From Saprospiraceae bacterium (GTDB lineage Bacteria > Bacteroidota > Bacteroidia > Chitinophagales > Saprospiraceae): a DNA stretch of 64,000 bases. Positions 17,505-27,044 of this stretch are shown here, piece after piece. The notes beneath the pieces were generated by a model. The model did not search any database and was not told where the DNA came from. It was given only the letters and a program-made list of their open reading frames with translations. The stretch covers positions 372,001-436,000 of the forward strand of contig JAHCHX010000002.1 of assembly GCA_026129545.1 (NCBI GenBank), written 5' to 3'. Positions within the stretch are counted from its first letter, which is position 1. Each line of letters starts with the position of its first letter. Position numbers and translations under genes: made by a program.

Positions 17505-17724
17505 TACACCTACTCGCCCGCCAAAGTGAGCGCGGTGGTGGAAGGCGGGCGCTTTGAGTTGTACGGGGCGAGGGGCGAGGGGCGAGGGCTTGCTACCACA
17601 GGCGGCACAAGTGGGGGAGCGCCATTCGTTTCAGTTGCGCGACCTGGCTTCGGGCAATTACCACCTCGTGCTGCGCTCGGCGGACGGGCGACTGCTGGCG
17701 CAGTGGCTCGTGCTGAAGCATTGA
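17505..17724 (+). pseudogene. Remnant of a T9SS C-terminal sorting domain with frameshift
   Basis: One frame reads YSPAKVSAVVEGGRFELYGA and a second continues as QVGERHSFQLRDLASGNYHL then VLRSADGRLLAQWLVLKH and a stop. Joined, they give the usual type A T9SS domain (NPA… fELYdaqGrl… dLasGnYhlvl). The frame changes inside a GGGGCGA repeat (three units, 17565-17587), which suggests slippage. No start codon or body of the secreted protein is present upstream, so this is the decayed tail of a lost gene. The rest of the 17374-17936 gap holds the tandem repeat and hairpin only. Confidence 0.65.
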
Positions 17725-17936
17725 GGGGATTGAGGCGTAGAGCTGGATGGCCCGCAAGGCTTCGCCTCTTTCGAGGAATGTAACCATCACCCACTTTGAC
17801 CAAATCAGGCAATTTGCGTTTTGCCCTTTCCCCGCAAAGTCATTTCCTTTGCCATCGAAACGCCCTATCCTATTTCTCCGCTTTTGGCGGGTGGAATAGG
17901 ATTTTTTATTTTCAACAAATCAAGCACACCCTCCGT

Positions 17937-20759
17937 ATGAAAAGTTCGCTGCTATTCGCATTGGGCTTCCTGCCCTTCGCCGTCGGAGCGCAAGTCACTT
18001 GCGAGCCATTGTTCCCCACCGCCACCGAGCAAATAACAATCACCTTCAACGCCGCCGAAGGCAATGGGGCATTGGCTGGCTTTGCCGGGCCAGTGTATGC
18101 CCACATGGGCGTGCTCATCGAGGGGAAAAACGGCTGGCAAAACGTGCCGACCACTTGGGGCGTGGCCGACCCGGTGGGGTTGATGACCAATGCCGGGCCT
18201 AATCTTTGGACCAAGACCCTGACCATCAATTCGTTTTTCAACGTCGCGCCCAACGACAAGGTCACGAACATGGCCTTTGTGTTTCGCAACCAGAATGGCA
18301 GCATCGTGGGGCGTGCCGCCGATGGCTCCGATATTTTTCACCCGGTGTATGACGCCAACATTGGTCTGCTGACCACTTTTGTCACACCGACAGCCAATGT
18401 GTTTTTGGCCAACAGCGGCAGCCCCATCGCGGTGAAAGCCGCTGCCTCGCAAACCGCCTCGCTGACGCTTTTTGACAACGGGACACAGGTCGCCTCAGCC
18501 AATGGCAAAACACTTGAAACCTCCCTCAGCGCAGGCGCTCCCGGTGTGCATAAAGTGGAATTTGTGGCGGCCACCGCCACCGAATCCGACACCTCCTCCT
18601 TTGTCTATGTGGTGCCCGGCAACGTCGTGACGGAAGCCCTCCCAGCAGGAACAGAATTGGGCATCAATTATTTGGACAACCAGACCGTCCGGCTTGCGCT
18701 TTATGCGCCCAACAAGCAAGTCATCCACGTCATGGGCGATTTCAACAACTGGCTGCCCGACGGCAATTTTCAGATGAAGCGCAGCACCGACAACGCCACT
18801 TGGTGGCTCGACATCGCAGGCTTGATGCCCGGCCAACTGTATCGTTTCCAATACCTTGTGGATGGCTCCATGCGCATCGCCGACCCGCTCAGCACCCTCG
18901 TGCTCGACCCGGCGCACGACCCCTTCATCCCTGCTTCCACTTATCCAAACTTACCTGCCTACCCTGCCGGAAAAACAACGGGCATCGTCTCCGTGCTGCA
19001 AACGGCCCAACCTCCTTTCAACTGGCAGGCCACCAACTACCAACGCCCGAAAAACACCCAACTTGTCATCTATGAGTTGTTGCTCCGCGATTTTGTCGCT
19101 GCGCAAAACTACCAGACCTTGCTCGACACGCTGGACTACCTCGAACGGCTGGGCATCACGGCCATAGAGCTTATGCCGGTCAATGAATTCAGCGGCAACA
19201 ACAGCTGGGGCTACAATCCCACGTTCCACAAGGCGCTCGACAAATACTACGGCACGGCCACGGCGCTGAAAACACTGGTGGACGAATGCCACAAGCGCAA
19301 TATGGCCGTCATTCTCGATGTGGTGTTCAATCAAGCAGATAACCAAAGCCCCTTGGCACAGCTCTACTGGGATGCCGCCAACAATCGGCCCGCGCCCGAC
19401 AACCCGTGGCTCAACCCCGTGGCGACGCATCCTTTCAGCGTGTTCAACGATTTCAACCACGAGAGCCAAGCCACGCGGGCATACGTGCGCAACTGCCTGA
19501 AATACTGGCTCACCGAGTTCAAAATAGATGGTTTCCGCTTCGACCTTTCAAAAGGTTTTACGCAAAAAAACACGGGTTCCAACGTGGCGGCTTGGGGACA
19601 ATACGACATTGGGCGGGTGGCCACTTTGAAAAGTTATGCGGATTTCATGTGGTCCATTGACCCAACCTCTTATGTCATTTTGGAACATTTTGCCGACAAC
19701 AACGAGGAACAAGACCTCGCCAACTACGGCATGATGCTTTGGGGGAATATGCACGGCTCGTACAAGGAAACGGCACTCGGCTACAACCTTACCGGCGGGC
19801 AAACTGACTTGAGGTGGGTTTCATGGAAAGAGCGCAACTGGACCAAGCCGCATCTCATCGGTTATTTCGAGAGCCACGACGAGGAGCGCATCGGCTTCGA
19901 GTGCGCCAGCTTCGGAAACGCAAACGGCAACTACAACATCAAGTGGCTGCCTTACTACTCCCTGCGCATCGAAATGCTCAACAACTTGCTCTACACCGTG
20001 CCCGGGCCTAAAATGCTGTGGCAATTCGGAGAGTTGGCCTACGATTTTTCCATCAACTATTGCGAAAACGGAACTATTAGCCCCAACTGCCGCACTGCGC
20101 CCAAGCCGATTCGATGGGATTTTCCCAACGACCCTTATCGCCGTCGTTTGAGTGATGTGACCACTGCCTTGCTCCAACTTCGGAAAAACCACGAAGTGTT
20201 CGAGACAGCTAATTTCAATGCAGATATTGGCCCTGCAAACGTCCGTCGGATTTGGCTCAACTCTCCCGACATGAATGTGTTTGTGGTGGCCAACGTGTCA
20301 CTCACCACGCAAAGCACCTTGCTTTTCCTCGACGCGACCATCGGTTGGTGGTATGAGTACTACACGGGCGATAGTGTGCAGTCACATGGTGCCCCCATCC
20401 CCACGATGTTGGCGCCGGGCGAGTACAGGATATACCTTGACAAATATGTGCCGCTCCCGGCAGGGGTGAATCCCACGCCTGTCCGCGAGATTTCTGGCGT
20501 GTTGAACAGCCTTGAGGTCTATCCCAACCCGGTGGGCAGCTTGTGCGCGGTAGATTTTTTCTTGGACGAAAGCGCCGATATCGTGATAGAGGCTGTTGAC
20601 TTGACGGGGAGGGTCGTCTCGCGCCTTGCCACTGGCAGGCTGCCTTCGGGGCTTCAGCATTTTGAACTGGCAACGGAAGGCTGGCAACCGGGCATCTACA
20701 TCCTTAGTGTGCGCGATGAGCGTGGGGCGCGACTGACCAAGCGGTTGGCTAAGTTTTGA
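17937..20759 (+). CDS. Secreted GH13 alpha-amylase-family protein with T9SS domain
   Basis: 940 aa. The start is set at the Met that opens the signal peptide MKSSLLFALGFLPFAVGAQ; the frame is open 47 codons further upstream without a signal. Two N-terminal immunoglobulin-like regions follow. The second (near residue 266, MGDFNNWLPDGNFQM…YRFQYLVDG) is of the CBM48/E-set type that precedes GH13 domains. The GH13 barrel spans ~360-780: nucleophile Asp in DGFRFDLSKG (~D535), acid Glu in VILEHFADN (E583), and third carboxylate in FESHDEERI (D648). The last ~85 residues (from VYPNPVGSL) are a T9SS type A domain. It probably hydrolyses or rearranges alpha-1,4-glucan outside the cell. No starch-uptake genes are adjacent. 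The gene is flanked by matching hairpins at 17420 and 20834. Confidence 0.92.
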   Translation: MKSSLLFALGFLPFAVGAQVTCEPLFPTATEQITITFNAAEGNGALAGFAGPVYAHMGVLIEGKNGWQNVPTTWGVADPVGLMTNAGPNLWTKTLTINSFFNVAPNDKVTNMAFVFRNQNGSIVGRAADGSDIFHPVYDANIGLLTTFVTPTANVFLANSGSPIAVKAAASQTASLTLFDNGTQVASANGKTLETSLSAGAPGVHKVEFVAATATESDTSSFVYVVPGNVVTEALPAGTELGINYLDNQTVRLALYAPNKQVIHVMGDFNNWLPDGNFQMKRSTDNATWWLDIAGLMPGQLYRFQYLVDGSMRIADPLSTLVLDPAHDPFIPASTYPNLPAYPAGKTTGIVSVLQTAQPPFNWQATNYQRPKNTQLVIYELLLRDFVAAQNYQTLLDTLDYLERLGITAIELMPVNEFSGNNSWGYNPTFHKALDKYYGTATALKTLVDECHKRNMAVILDVVFNQADNQSPLAQLYWDAANNRPAPDNPWLNPVATHPFSVFNDFNHESQATRAYVRNCLKYWLTEFKIDGFRFDLSKGFTQKNTGSNVAAWGQYDIGRVATLKSYADFMWSIDPTSYVILEHFADNNEEQDLANYGMMLWGNMHGSYKETALGYNLTGGQTDLRWVSWKERNWTKPHLIGYFESHDEERIGFECASFGNANGNYNIKWLPYYSLRIEMLNNLLYTVPGPKMLWQFGELAYDFSINYCENGTISPNCRTAPKPIRWDFPNDPYRRRLSDVTTALLQLRKNHEVFETANFNADIGPANVRRIWLNSPDMNVFVVANVSLTTQSTLLFLDATIGWWYEYYTGDSVQSHGAPIPTMLAPGEYRIYLDKYVPLPAGVNPTPVREISGVLNSLEVYPNPVGSLCAVDFFLDESADIVIEAVDLTGRVVSRLATGRLPSGLQHFELATEGWQPGIYILSVRDERGARLTKRLAKF

Positions 20760-20786
20760 AGGTTGAGGGGGGATGCGTTTGCCTTG

Positions 20787-20907
20787 TATACCTCGTGCCG
20801 CCAAGTTTTCAGCATGGTTGGAAGGATGATATCACGTTTACTAAACTTCAAAAGTTTAGTAAACGTTACCCTAGACGATGCTGAAAACTTGGCGGCGCGA
20901 GGTATAT
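20787..20907. repeat. Dispersed palindromic element, copy 1 (with inner hairpin)
   Basis: Outer arms (ATACCTCGTGCCGCC… from 20787 and …GGCGGCGCGAGGTAT to 20906) match over about 28 bases with few mismatches and share the GCGCGAGGTATA end of the elements at 26272, 42195 and 49074. The centre is different: it holds a perfect 15-bp hairpin at 20834-20866 related to the one at 17420-17452. It sits between the convergent amylase-like and porW genes. Confidence 0.75.
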
Positions 20908-20936
20908 CATTCCCCCTCAACCCGCTCAGCATCACT

Positions 20937-23825
20937 TTATTTCAAATAATTCTCGTTGAAAAATTCGCGGTATCCGTTGAGGGTCCTGTTTTTCAGGATG
21001 CGGCGATAGTTTTCCTGCGTGATGGCGAAAAATTCTTTGTTGTATTTCTTCTTGTCCGTTTCGCCGAGAAAATCCAACTTCTTGCTCACTTCCTGATAGT
21101 AGCGCATGGCTTGTTCCTTGGTGTCGAACTTTCGAATGACGATGATGGGATTGTCCGTGTCGTTGCCTAGGAAGATGTTGGAAATGCGGAGTTGTTCAAG
21201 GCGGTGGTTCTCGCGGTTATAGTCCGACACGGCATTTTTCACCTCGTCGAGGCGGATATCCGAGCCATTGATGGCGACGAGGAAATAGTGCAGTTTGTCA
21301 TCTTCCAGCGTGAAGGCATCGTCGAGCGGCGGTTGGTCGGGTCTCTTCTTGGGGTCTTCGGCGGCGGCCACCTCGAATCCCTTGCAGGAGATGAGTCGGG
21401 AGATTTCCTTGGCGCGGGTTGCTTCCGCCGTCTCGGGATGCCGAGCGATGACCTCCGAGAGTGCCTTGCAGTAGGCTTCGGTGCCTTGCAGGTTGCCGAT
21501 GCAAAGGGCGCTCAGGAGGGAGAATTTGGCCATGAGCGGGTTTTGCGAGCCGTATTTCTGCGGTGCTTCTTGGCAGCGGTCGTAGGCATTTTTGTATTCT
21601 CCCTTTTGGAAAGCGGTGAAGGTTTCCTCGTAATAGTTGTTGAGTTCGCGTTCGCGGGCTTTGGTCGCGTTGAGGAAATTGGGGTCGGTGATGGCGCGTG
21701 CGTATGCGCTGTTGGGATATTTGGCTGCGAGTTTGTCCAAGTAGTATTTGGCTCGCTCCCGATTGCTCAGGTCGGTGAAGGCCAGATAGCAATAGTACCA
21801 AGTTTCCTTTTCGTATTTGTCTTGGTCGGGGTAGCGTGATAGTTTTTCTTCGAGGGTGGAAGAGCAGCGTTTGTTGTTCTGGATTTTGTCGCGGAAAAGG
21901 GTGCCGAGTTGGTACATGGCCTCGTAGGTGGCGAGGTGTATGACACTGAGTTCGGCCTCACTTTTGGGCAGGCTGGCAAACAGGTCTTGCAGTTCGGCAT
22001 CGCTCACGCCTGCGGAGGCGGCGCCGTCGGGACGTCCCGAGTCTTCAATCAGGCTAATGGTGGGGCGGCGGCTGCGTCGCCAGTTGTCCTCAAGGTTGCG
22101 ATTGCCCCAAGTTTTCGAGAAGTCCTTTTTGCCTTTTTTCAGGAAGGCATCATTGTAGAAATAAAACGTGGAGGCCCTGCCGCCTGCTTGGGGTGTGGGT
22201 GCTTTGGCGCCGCCGGAGGCTAGTGCTTGTTTGGCTTTTTCGTCGGCCAATCGGCTTTCTTCCTCGCGTTGTTTTTTGATTTGGCGGGCCAAGGCGCGGC
22301 GTTCCTCGTCGTTCATGCTGTACACGCGCACGATGCTGTCGTTGGCGGCGATGGCTTGGATAAGCCGCGCGATGTCTTTTAGGTTGACGGCGTAGTCGGA
22401 GGCGTTTTTGTAGCGCGGGTCGTTGGCTGGCAAGACGGTGAGGGTGCTGTCGAAGTAGAGTTTTGCCTGCACGAAATCTTCATTTTCAAAATACAGTTCG
22501 GCCAGTTTCAGATATGCCTCGGCGCGTTGGGGGGCGTTGTTCTGGTTGTGGTCGAGTGATTTGCGCAGGTAAGCGATGGCATCGTCGCGTTTACCGTCTT
22601 GCAATGCGATGTCGGCCATGACGAAATAAATCTGGTCGTTGTACTCGCGGTTTTTTTCGTCTTTCAGCATTTTGCTGAGCGAGTTGTTGGCCTCTTCGCT
22701 GGTTATTTTCTTGTAAGACCACCCTGACTGGATGAGTCGGAGGTTGGCGTTGAAGAGCATTTCGTATTTGGGTTTGCTCTCCATCACTTTGTTGAATGCT
22801 GCGTAGGCCTGTTCGTTGTTGCCGGCGCGGAGTTGGAGTTGGGCGAGTATGTAGGCCAACCTTGCGCGTTCTTTCCGTTTGTTGGTCAGTTCCACCGCTT
22901 TGGTGAGTGGCGCGATGGCGCGGTCGTATTTTTTTTGCTTAATCCACAGGTATGCCTCGGCAGTGGCCAGTTCGTCGCGCAAGTGTGCGGGGAACCACAT
23001 ATCCTCCCAAAGTTCGCGATAGAGAAAATCGGCCTCGTCGTATTTCTCGCGTTCGGTGAGGGTGCGGCCAAACCAAATCATAGCCAGCGGATAGGCGGCG
23101 GTGCGCCCCATGCCTTTTTCATAAGGGTTCACTCCGGTGGGTTTTGGCGGCTCTTCTTTTTTCTTTTTCTTGCTGTCGTCCTCCGTCTGGGCCACTTCTT
23201 GTGCTTTGGGTTGGTTCTTGTCGGAGAGCGTCTTGCCTTTGTCGCTGCCTTTCTTTTTGGCGGCGGCTTTTTTCTTCTTTTTGGCGGCTTTTTTCTTCTT
23301 TTTCTTTTTCTTTTCTTTCTCTTTTTTCTTTTGCTTGGCCTCTTTTTTCTTCTGTTTGGCGCTTTTTTTCAGTTTGGGTTTGGGCTTCACTTTTCTGGGG
23401 TCGTGTTCTTCCTTGATGTATCGAAACGTGTTTTCGGCAGTTTCAAAATCGCGCTTGAGGTATTGTGACTGCCCGATGAGCGTGTAGCAATCGTCCACCC
23501 AGTCGCTGGGGCGATGCAGGGCGATGCCTCTGGCTGCTTTTGTGATGACGTTGTCGAGATTACCGCGTGCCGATTGTGGGTCCACAGCGGCGTAGGGGTA
23601 GAGGTCGAGTATTTGGTTGTAGTTGTCTCTGTGTTGGCTTTCCAGCTCTACTTGGGTGAGCGTGAACAGCTCGTCGGCGTTGAACCAATAGTTGTAGCGC
23701 GATGTGAGGTTGTGGTAGCCGCGTTTGAATCGGCTCACGTCGGAGCCTTTTTTCTTCTCTGTGACGCAGCCGGGCGCCAATAGGATGGCTACCAATACCA
23801 AGATGAGACTTATGCTTCTTTTCAT
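20937..23825 (-). CDS. porW: T9SS periplasmic lipoprotein PorW/SprE
   Basis: 962 aa. The start is the Met opening MKRSISLILVLVAILLAPGC, a lipoprotein signal with acylated Cys20. The segment after it (RFKRGYHNLTSRYNYWFNADE) is the signature of PorW/SprE proteins, which are needed for type IX secretion and gliding. The rest is TPR-like: helical repeats at ~70-120 and from ~250 on (e.g. AEAYLWIKQKKYDRAIAPLT, AEAYLKLAELYFENEDFVQA). Residues ~146-202 are an almost pure Lys/Ala/Glu tract, with runs of eight Lys, which is odd for this family. Many proteins in the window carry T9SS sorting domains, so this gene fits the genome. It is convergent with the amylase-like gene. Confidence 0.9.
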   Translation of the reverse strand: MKRSISLILVLVAILLAPGCVTEKKKGSDVSRFKRGYHNLTSRYNYWFNADELFTLTQVELESQHRDNYNQILDLYPYAAVDPQSARGNLDNVITKAARGIALHRPSDWVDDCYTLIGQSQYLKRDFETAENTFRYIKEEHDPRKVKPKPKLKKSAKQKKKEAKQKKKEKEKKKKKKKKAAKKKKKAAAKKKGSDKGKTLSDKNQPKAQEVAQTEDDSKKKKKEEPPKPTGVNPYEKGMGRTAAYPLAMIWFGRTLTEREKYDEADFLYRELWEDMWFPAHLRDELATAEAYLWIKQKKYDRAIAPLTKAVELTNKRKERARLAYILAQLQLRAGNNEQAYAAFNKVMESKPKYEMLFNANLRLIQSGWSYKKITSEEANNSLSKMLKDEKNREYNDQIYFVMADIALQDGKRDDAIAYLRKSLDHNQNNAPQRAEAYLKLAELYFENEDFVQAKLYFDSTLTVLPANDPRYKNASDYAVNLKDIARLIQAIAANDSIVRVYSMNDEERRALARQIKKQREEESRLADEKAKQALASGGAKAPTPQAGGRASTFYFYNDAFLKKGKKDFSKTWGNRNLEDNWRRSRRPTISLIEDSGRPDGAASAGVSDAELQDLFASLPKSEAELSVIHLATYEAMYQLGTLFRDKIQNNKRCSSTLEEKLSRYPDQDKYEKETWYYCYLAFTDLSNRERAKYYLDKLAAKYPNSAYARAITDPNFLNATKARERELNNYYEETFTAFQKGEYKNAYDRCQEAPQKYGSQNPLMAKFSLLSALCIGNLQGTEAYCKALSEVIARHPETAEATRAKEISRLISCKGFEVAAAEDPKKRPDQPPLDDAFTLEDDKLHYFLVAINGSDIRLDEVKNAVSDYNRENHRLEQLRISNIFLGNDTDNPIIVIRKFDTKEQAMRYYQEVSKKLDFLGETDKKKYNKEFFAITQENYRRILKNRTLNGYREFFNENYLK

Positions 23826-24064
23826 GTTGAAAAAACAGGTGCGGTTGGTAATGCGCTTTGAGTGAGCAGACGACCCCAAGCTGGTGGATAAGGTGCTTTT
23901 TGGGTGGAAAGGGTTGTCCGTCAGATGCCTTTTAACAAAAAACGAGTCCAACAAATCGCGCCAACAGAGCGTTCAAACCGCATTTTAGCGAACTTTGCCC
24001 CCGCAAGCGGAGGTTTCTTTTTTTTCTCTTCAACCCGCCCGCATCACTTTTTAGCGCAATCGAG

Positions 24065-25027
24065 ATGCAAAAGTATTTTGCTTTTATCAAAAAGTTCTTC
24101 GACTTCTTCCGGCGGCACGGCGACGACGACCGCAGCCTCATGGAAAAGTTGCGCGACAAGTATCGCCTTGTCATCATGAACGATGACACGTTCGAGGAAG
24201 TCACTTCCATGAAAATAACGCCGCTCTCGCTCTATGTGGGCGTGAGCTCGCTGATTGTCGGCACGGCGATTATCGTGACAGCTCTCATCATCTGGACACC
24301 GCTCAAACGTTACATCCCGGGCTACGGCGATTACACGCGCGACGAGGAAATAGCGCAGCTGACCACCAAAATCGCTGACCTTGAAGAGGAAATGGTGGCG
24401 CATCGGCGCTTCAATGAAAACATCAAAAAAATCATGCACGGCGACCTTGCCGATATTAGCAAAGAAGCGGTGCAGAAACAGGGCGTGCCTGCCGATTCTA
24501 TCAGCAACATCCCGCCGGAAGACATCGAGCGTGTTCCGGAGGACGAGTTGCTGAGGTCGGCAGTGGAAAAGGGCACGTTTACCCGCGACCCCCAAGCTGC
24601 GCAGACGGTGGCGGCTTCGGTCGGCCCGGTTTTGCCGCAAGATGTCCCTTTGGAAAAAATGTCGTTTATGCCCCCCGTGTCTGGCGAGATTACGGCAAGT
24701 TTTGATTTGCAAAAAAATCACTTTGGCATAGACGTGGCCGCGCCGAAGAATACCGCCATAAAGGCCGCTGCCAACGGCGTGGTGATTTCTGCCGGCTACA
24801 CGGTGGAGACGGGCTACAGCATCGCCATTCAGCATCCCAACAACGTGGTGACCATGTACAAGCACAACTCCGTGCTGCTGAAACAAGCGGGCATCGCGGT
24901 GAAGGCGGGCGAGGCAATTGCCATTATTGGAAACACGGGCGAGAACACCACAGGGCCACACCTTCACTTCGAACTTTGGTACAAGGGGCGAGCCGTGGAC
25001 CCAAGCGATTATATCAATTTCAACTAA
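24065..25027 (+). CDS. Membrane-anchored M23 (LytM) metallopeptidase
   Basis: 320 aa. One membrane helix (about residues 55-77, SLYVGVSSLIVGTAIIVTAL), a short coiled coil (~92-125), then an M23 domain at ~205-315. The zinc ligands are complete: H219 and D223 in NHFGIDVA, and H299/H301 in GPHLHFELW. M23 enzymes cut peptidoglycan cross-bridges, and in Bacteroidota this membrane type is usually linked with cell division or envelope remodelling. It is divergent from porW, with a 239-bp gap that should hold both promoters. No partner is adjacent. Confidence 0.92.
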   Translation: MQKYFAFIKKFFDFFRRHGDDDRSLMEKLRDKYRLVIMNDDTFEEVTSMKITPLSLYVGVSSLIVGTAIIVTALIIWTPLKRYIPGYGDYTRDEEIAQLTTKIADLEEEMVAHRRFNENIKKIMHGDLADISKEAVQKQGVPADSISNIPPEDIERVPEDELLRSAVEKGTFTRDPQAAQTVAASVGPVLPQDVPLEKMSFMPPVSGEITASFDLQKNHFGIDVAAPKNTAIKAAANGVVISAGYTVETGYSIAIQHPNNVVTMYKHNSVLLKQAGIAVKAGEAIAIIGNTGENTTGPHLHFELWYKGRAVDPSDYINFN

Positions 25028-25183
25028 ACGAGGGGGTGTCTCATACGTCGGTGGCGGCGGGGTTGGTTTGCAAGCATTGGCTGCTCGATTCCGCGCCATG
25101 AGGTGGAAAGGCAACGGCTTGCCTTGAAAGCCCCTCAACACGGATGGATGAGACACCCCTGCTTTTGACGGCCTCCTCTTCTT

Positions 25184-25384
25184 TCACTCTACCTCAAAAC
25201 TGACTTTCAAGTTGACACGGAAGGATTTGACCTTGCCGTTTTCCACCGTGACACTCTGACTTTGGACAAAGGCCGAGCGAATGTTTCGCACGGATTCGGA
25301 GGCCTTTTCGACACCCTTGCGGGTAGCGTCTTCCCAGCTTTGGCTGGAGTCGCTCATAATTTCGAGCACTTTCAATACTGCCAT
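25184..25384 (-). CDS. Dodecin-family flavin-binding protein
   Basis: 66 aa when started at the Met of MAVLKVLEIMSDS; the frame is open 15 codons upstream. The dodecin pattern is clear: SDSSQSWEDATRKGVEKASE followed by VRNIRSAFVQSQSVTVENGK and a final beta strand (FRVNLKVSFEVE). Dodecins assemble as dodecamers that store riboflavin/FMN or CoA. A TACTTTTG element (minus strand, 25427-25434) lies upstream but without a clear -33 TTG. Confidence 0.92.
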   Translation of the reverse strand: MAVLKVLEIMSDSSQSWEDATRKGVEKASESVRNIRSAFVQSQSVTVENGKVKSFRVNLKVSFEVE

Positions 25385-25516
25385 AATCGAGTTTGTTTTG
25401 AGTGTGAAAAAATCGGGTTTAGCAGTCAAAAGTAGTTTGTTTATTCGGAAAAAACATTGTTCATCGGCTTAAATCCACCGTTCAACCGCTGTTTTCAAAT
25501 TTTTACCCAAATCCGC

Positions 25517-25548
25517 TTGCATTTTATAAACACTGTTCACTAACTTTG
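25517..25548 (+). promoter_or_regulatory. Promoter of the TetR-family gene with partial palindrome
   Basis: TTG (25517-25519), a 21-bp spacer and TAACTTTG (25541-25548) match the Bacteroidota consensus 20 bp before the TetR start. The -7 element lies between TAAACACTG and CACTGTTTA, a broken inverted repeat that could serve as the TetR operator. Confidence 0.6.
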
Positions 25549-25567
25549 CACTGTTTATTTTTCAAGC

Positions 25568-26179
25568 ATGGGAATAGTGTCCAGAAAAGAGCGCGAAAAG
25601 GAAGAAATGCGTCGGTTGATACTCGAGGCAGCACTCCGGCTTTTCCGCGAAAAAGGCTACGATGGCGTGAGCATCCGCAACATCGCCGAAGCCATCGAGT
25701 ACAGCCCGGCGACGATTTATCTCTACTACAAAGACAAGAGCGAAATCTTCTTCGCGCTGCAATACGAGGCTGCCGCCGTGAAACGCGACCACTTGATGCC
25801 GGTGGCTTCAATCGAGAACCCGTGGGAACGGCTCGTCGAGTTTGGCCGCCGCTATGTTGACTTCGGCATGAAACACCCTGACCTCTACGACCTGTTGTTC
25901 ATCACCCTGACCCCCATGGATTCCATTGAGAATCAGGAGTGTTGGCAGTTGGGCATTGCCATCCATGCTTTCTTCGCGGAGACGGTGCAGGCTTGTGTGG
26001 ATGCCCGCTACTTCAAAAGCACTGACACAGAGACGATTGCTTACACGCTTTGGTGCCATGCACACGGTCTTGTGTCGCTCTTCATACGAGAGCGGATGCG
26101 GATGTACCCGGAAGAAAAAAGAGAGGAGCTGGCAAAAAAATCCTTCGCGATGATGGTGAAAATGGCGGAAAGCCTGTAG
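25568..26179 (+). CDS. TetR/AcrR-family transcriptional repressor
   Basis: 203 aa. The N-terminal TetR DNA-binding domain is at residues ~10-58: RRLILEAALRLFREKGYDGV, SIRNIAEAIEYSPATIYLYY, KDKSEIFFALQ. The C-terminal half is helical and ligand-binding (TetR_C-type, WERLVEFGRRYVDFGMKHPD). It probably represses its own promoter (25517-25548) and, by position, the TolC/HlyD/RND efflux genes that follow on the same strand, as AcrR does. That link is inferred; about 860 bp and a broken Uma2 gene lie between it and tolC. Confidence 0.92.
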   Translation: MGIVSRKEREKEEMRRLILEAALRLFREKGYDGVSIRNIAEAIEYSPATIYLYYKDKSEIFFALQYEAAAVKRDHLMPVASIENPWERLVEFGRRYVDFGMKHPDLYDLLFITLTPMDSIENQECWQLGIAIHAFFAETVQACVDARYFKSTDTETIAYTLWCHAHGLVSLFIRERMRMYPEEKREELAKKSFAMMVKMAESL

Positions 26180-26271
26180 GGATGATGAGTTGCGAGTCGG
26201 GAATGATTTCCTGCTCAGAGTTGACCTTGCGGTGTTTGAAAAACGCATAACTCATCTCTCACAACGCTATT

Positions 26272-26378
26272 TATACCTCGCGCCACCAAGTTTTGGGCAT
26301 GGCTGCAATCGCAATCTGCTCAAAATCAGGTGCATCAATCATGCTCATCCGACAAATCCTAGCGAATCAAGGTATAAA
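26272..26378. repeat. Dispersed ~105-bp palindrome-ended element, copy 2
   Basis: In reverse orientation to the copy at 49074, with which it is nearly identical along its length. Shared blocks include CTTGATTCGCTAGGATTTGT, GATTTTGAGCAGATTGCGAT and the end GCGCGAGGTATAAA. The ends are inverted (TATACCT…AGGTATA). It lies between the TetR gene and the Uma2 remnant and codes for nothing. Confidence 0.85.
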
Positions 26379-26391
26379 CACTTCTTTAAGT

Positions 26392-26857
26392 TTAAGTGTC
26401 AATTTCAACCTCCGAAACCTTGTCGTTTAGCAAGTCGTGGCGTGTGAAGACATCGTAGTCCTCGGCGTTGCGAAACACATAAACGGATTTGAGGTCAGGG
26501 AAAACGAGCCAATAAGATTGGACACCGGCGGCAAAAATACTGCTTGCGTTTTTTCTCCAATTCTTCATGGCTTTGGGTGAGCGAAAGAATTTCGACGACA
26601 CCGAGCGCGATTTCGGTCATTTTGATTTCCTCCTCGCCGTAGTCCATCGGGCAGTAGATGACTAAGTCGGGAACGCGGTCGCGGACAGGCAAATCGAGAC
26701 TGATTTCGGGGAGCACTCTGAATTTTTCGCCGAATTGAAGGCGCAACAAGAAAAGAATGTTTCCTTGAATGATTGCGTGGTGTTTGCTCGGCGTAGGCTT
26801 GTCCCGTTCGATTTCGTACTCGGATAGGCTCGTCTCGACAATTTCTTCGCTGTGCAT
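26392..26857 (-). pseudogene. Uma2-family (DUF820) nuclease gene with one frameshift
   Basis: The first frame (from 26857) gives residues of the PD-(D/E)XK-like Uma2 family: TPSKHHAIIQGNILFLLRLQ, LPEISLDLPVRDRVPDLVIY (catalytic Asp region), and EILSLTQSHEELEKK. The next frame carries the expected end, FAAGVQSYWLVFPDLKSVYV…KVSEVEIDT. Removing one base from the A5 run at 26533-26537 (T5 on the coding strand) joins them into a normal ~155-aa Uma2 protein (…QYFAAGVQSYW). So this is a single-base insertion, either real decay or a sequencing slip. Confidence 0.8.
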
Positions 26858-27044
26858 ACGCGATATTTTTTACAATGGTAAACGAATTTTCAACGATAAA
26901 CTGCGACCTTTTAAAACCGATTTCAGTCCATTCACCCTCAAAAAACGACCACTCAAAGGTTTGACCTTTCGCCGCCGTTCGACACGGCCTTTTTTTGTGG
27001 CAACAACTAAACGCTGTTCAGAAAATAAAAACTGTTTTTTTACC

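Noticed and set aside
17510..17812. A 100-codon minus-strand frame over the T9SS remnant
   Set aside because: It is the reverse of the GC-rich remnant; the plus strand gives recognisable T9SS-domain text in two frames.
24044..25156. A 370-codon minus-strand frame opposite the M23 peptidase
   Set aside because: It is a shadow: His/Arg-rich text and no motif, whereas the plus frame has the full zinc site.
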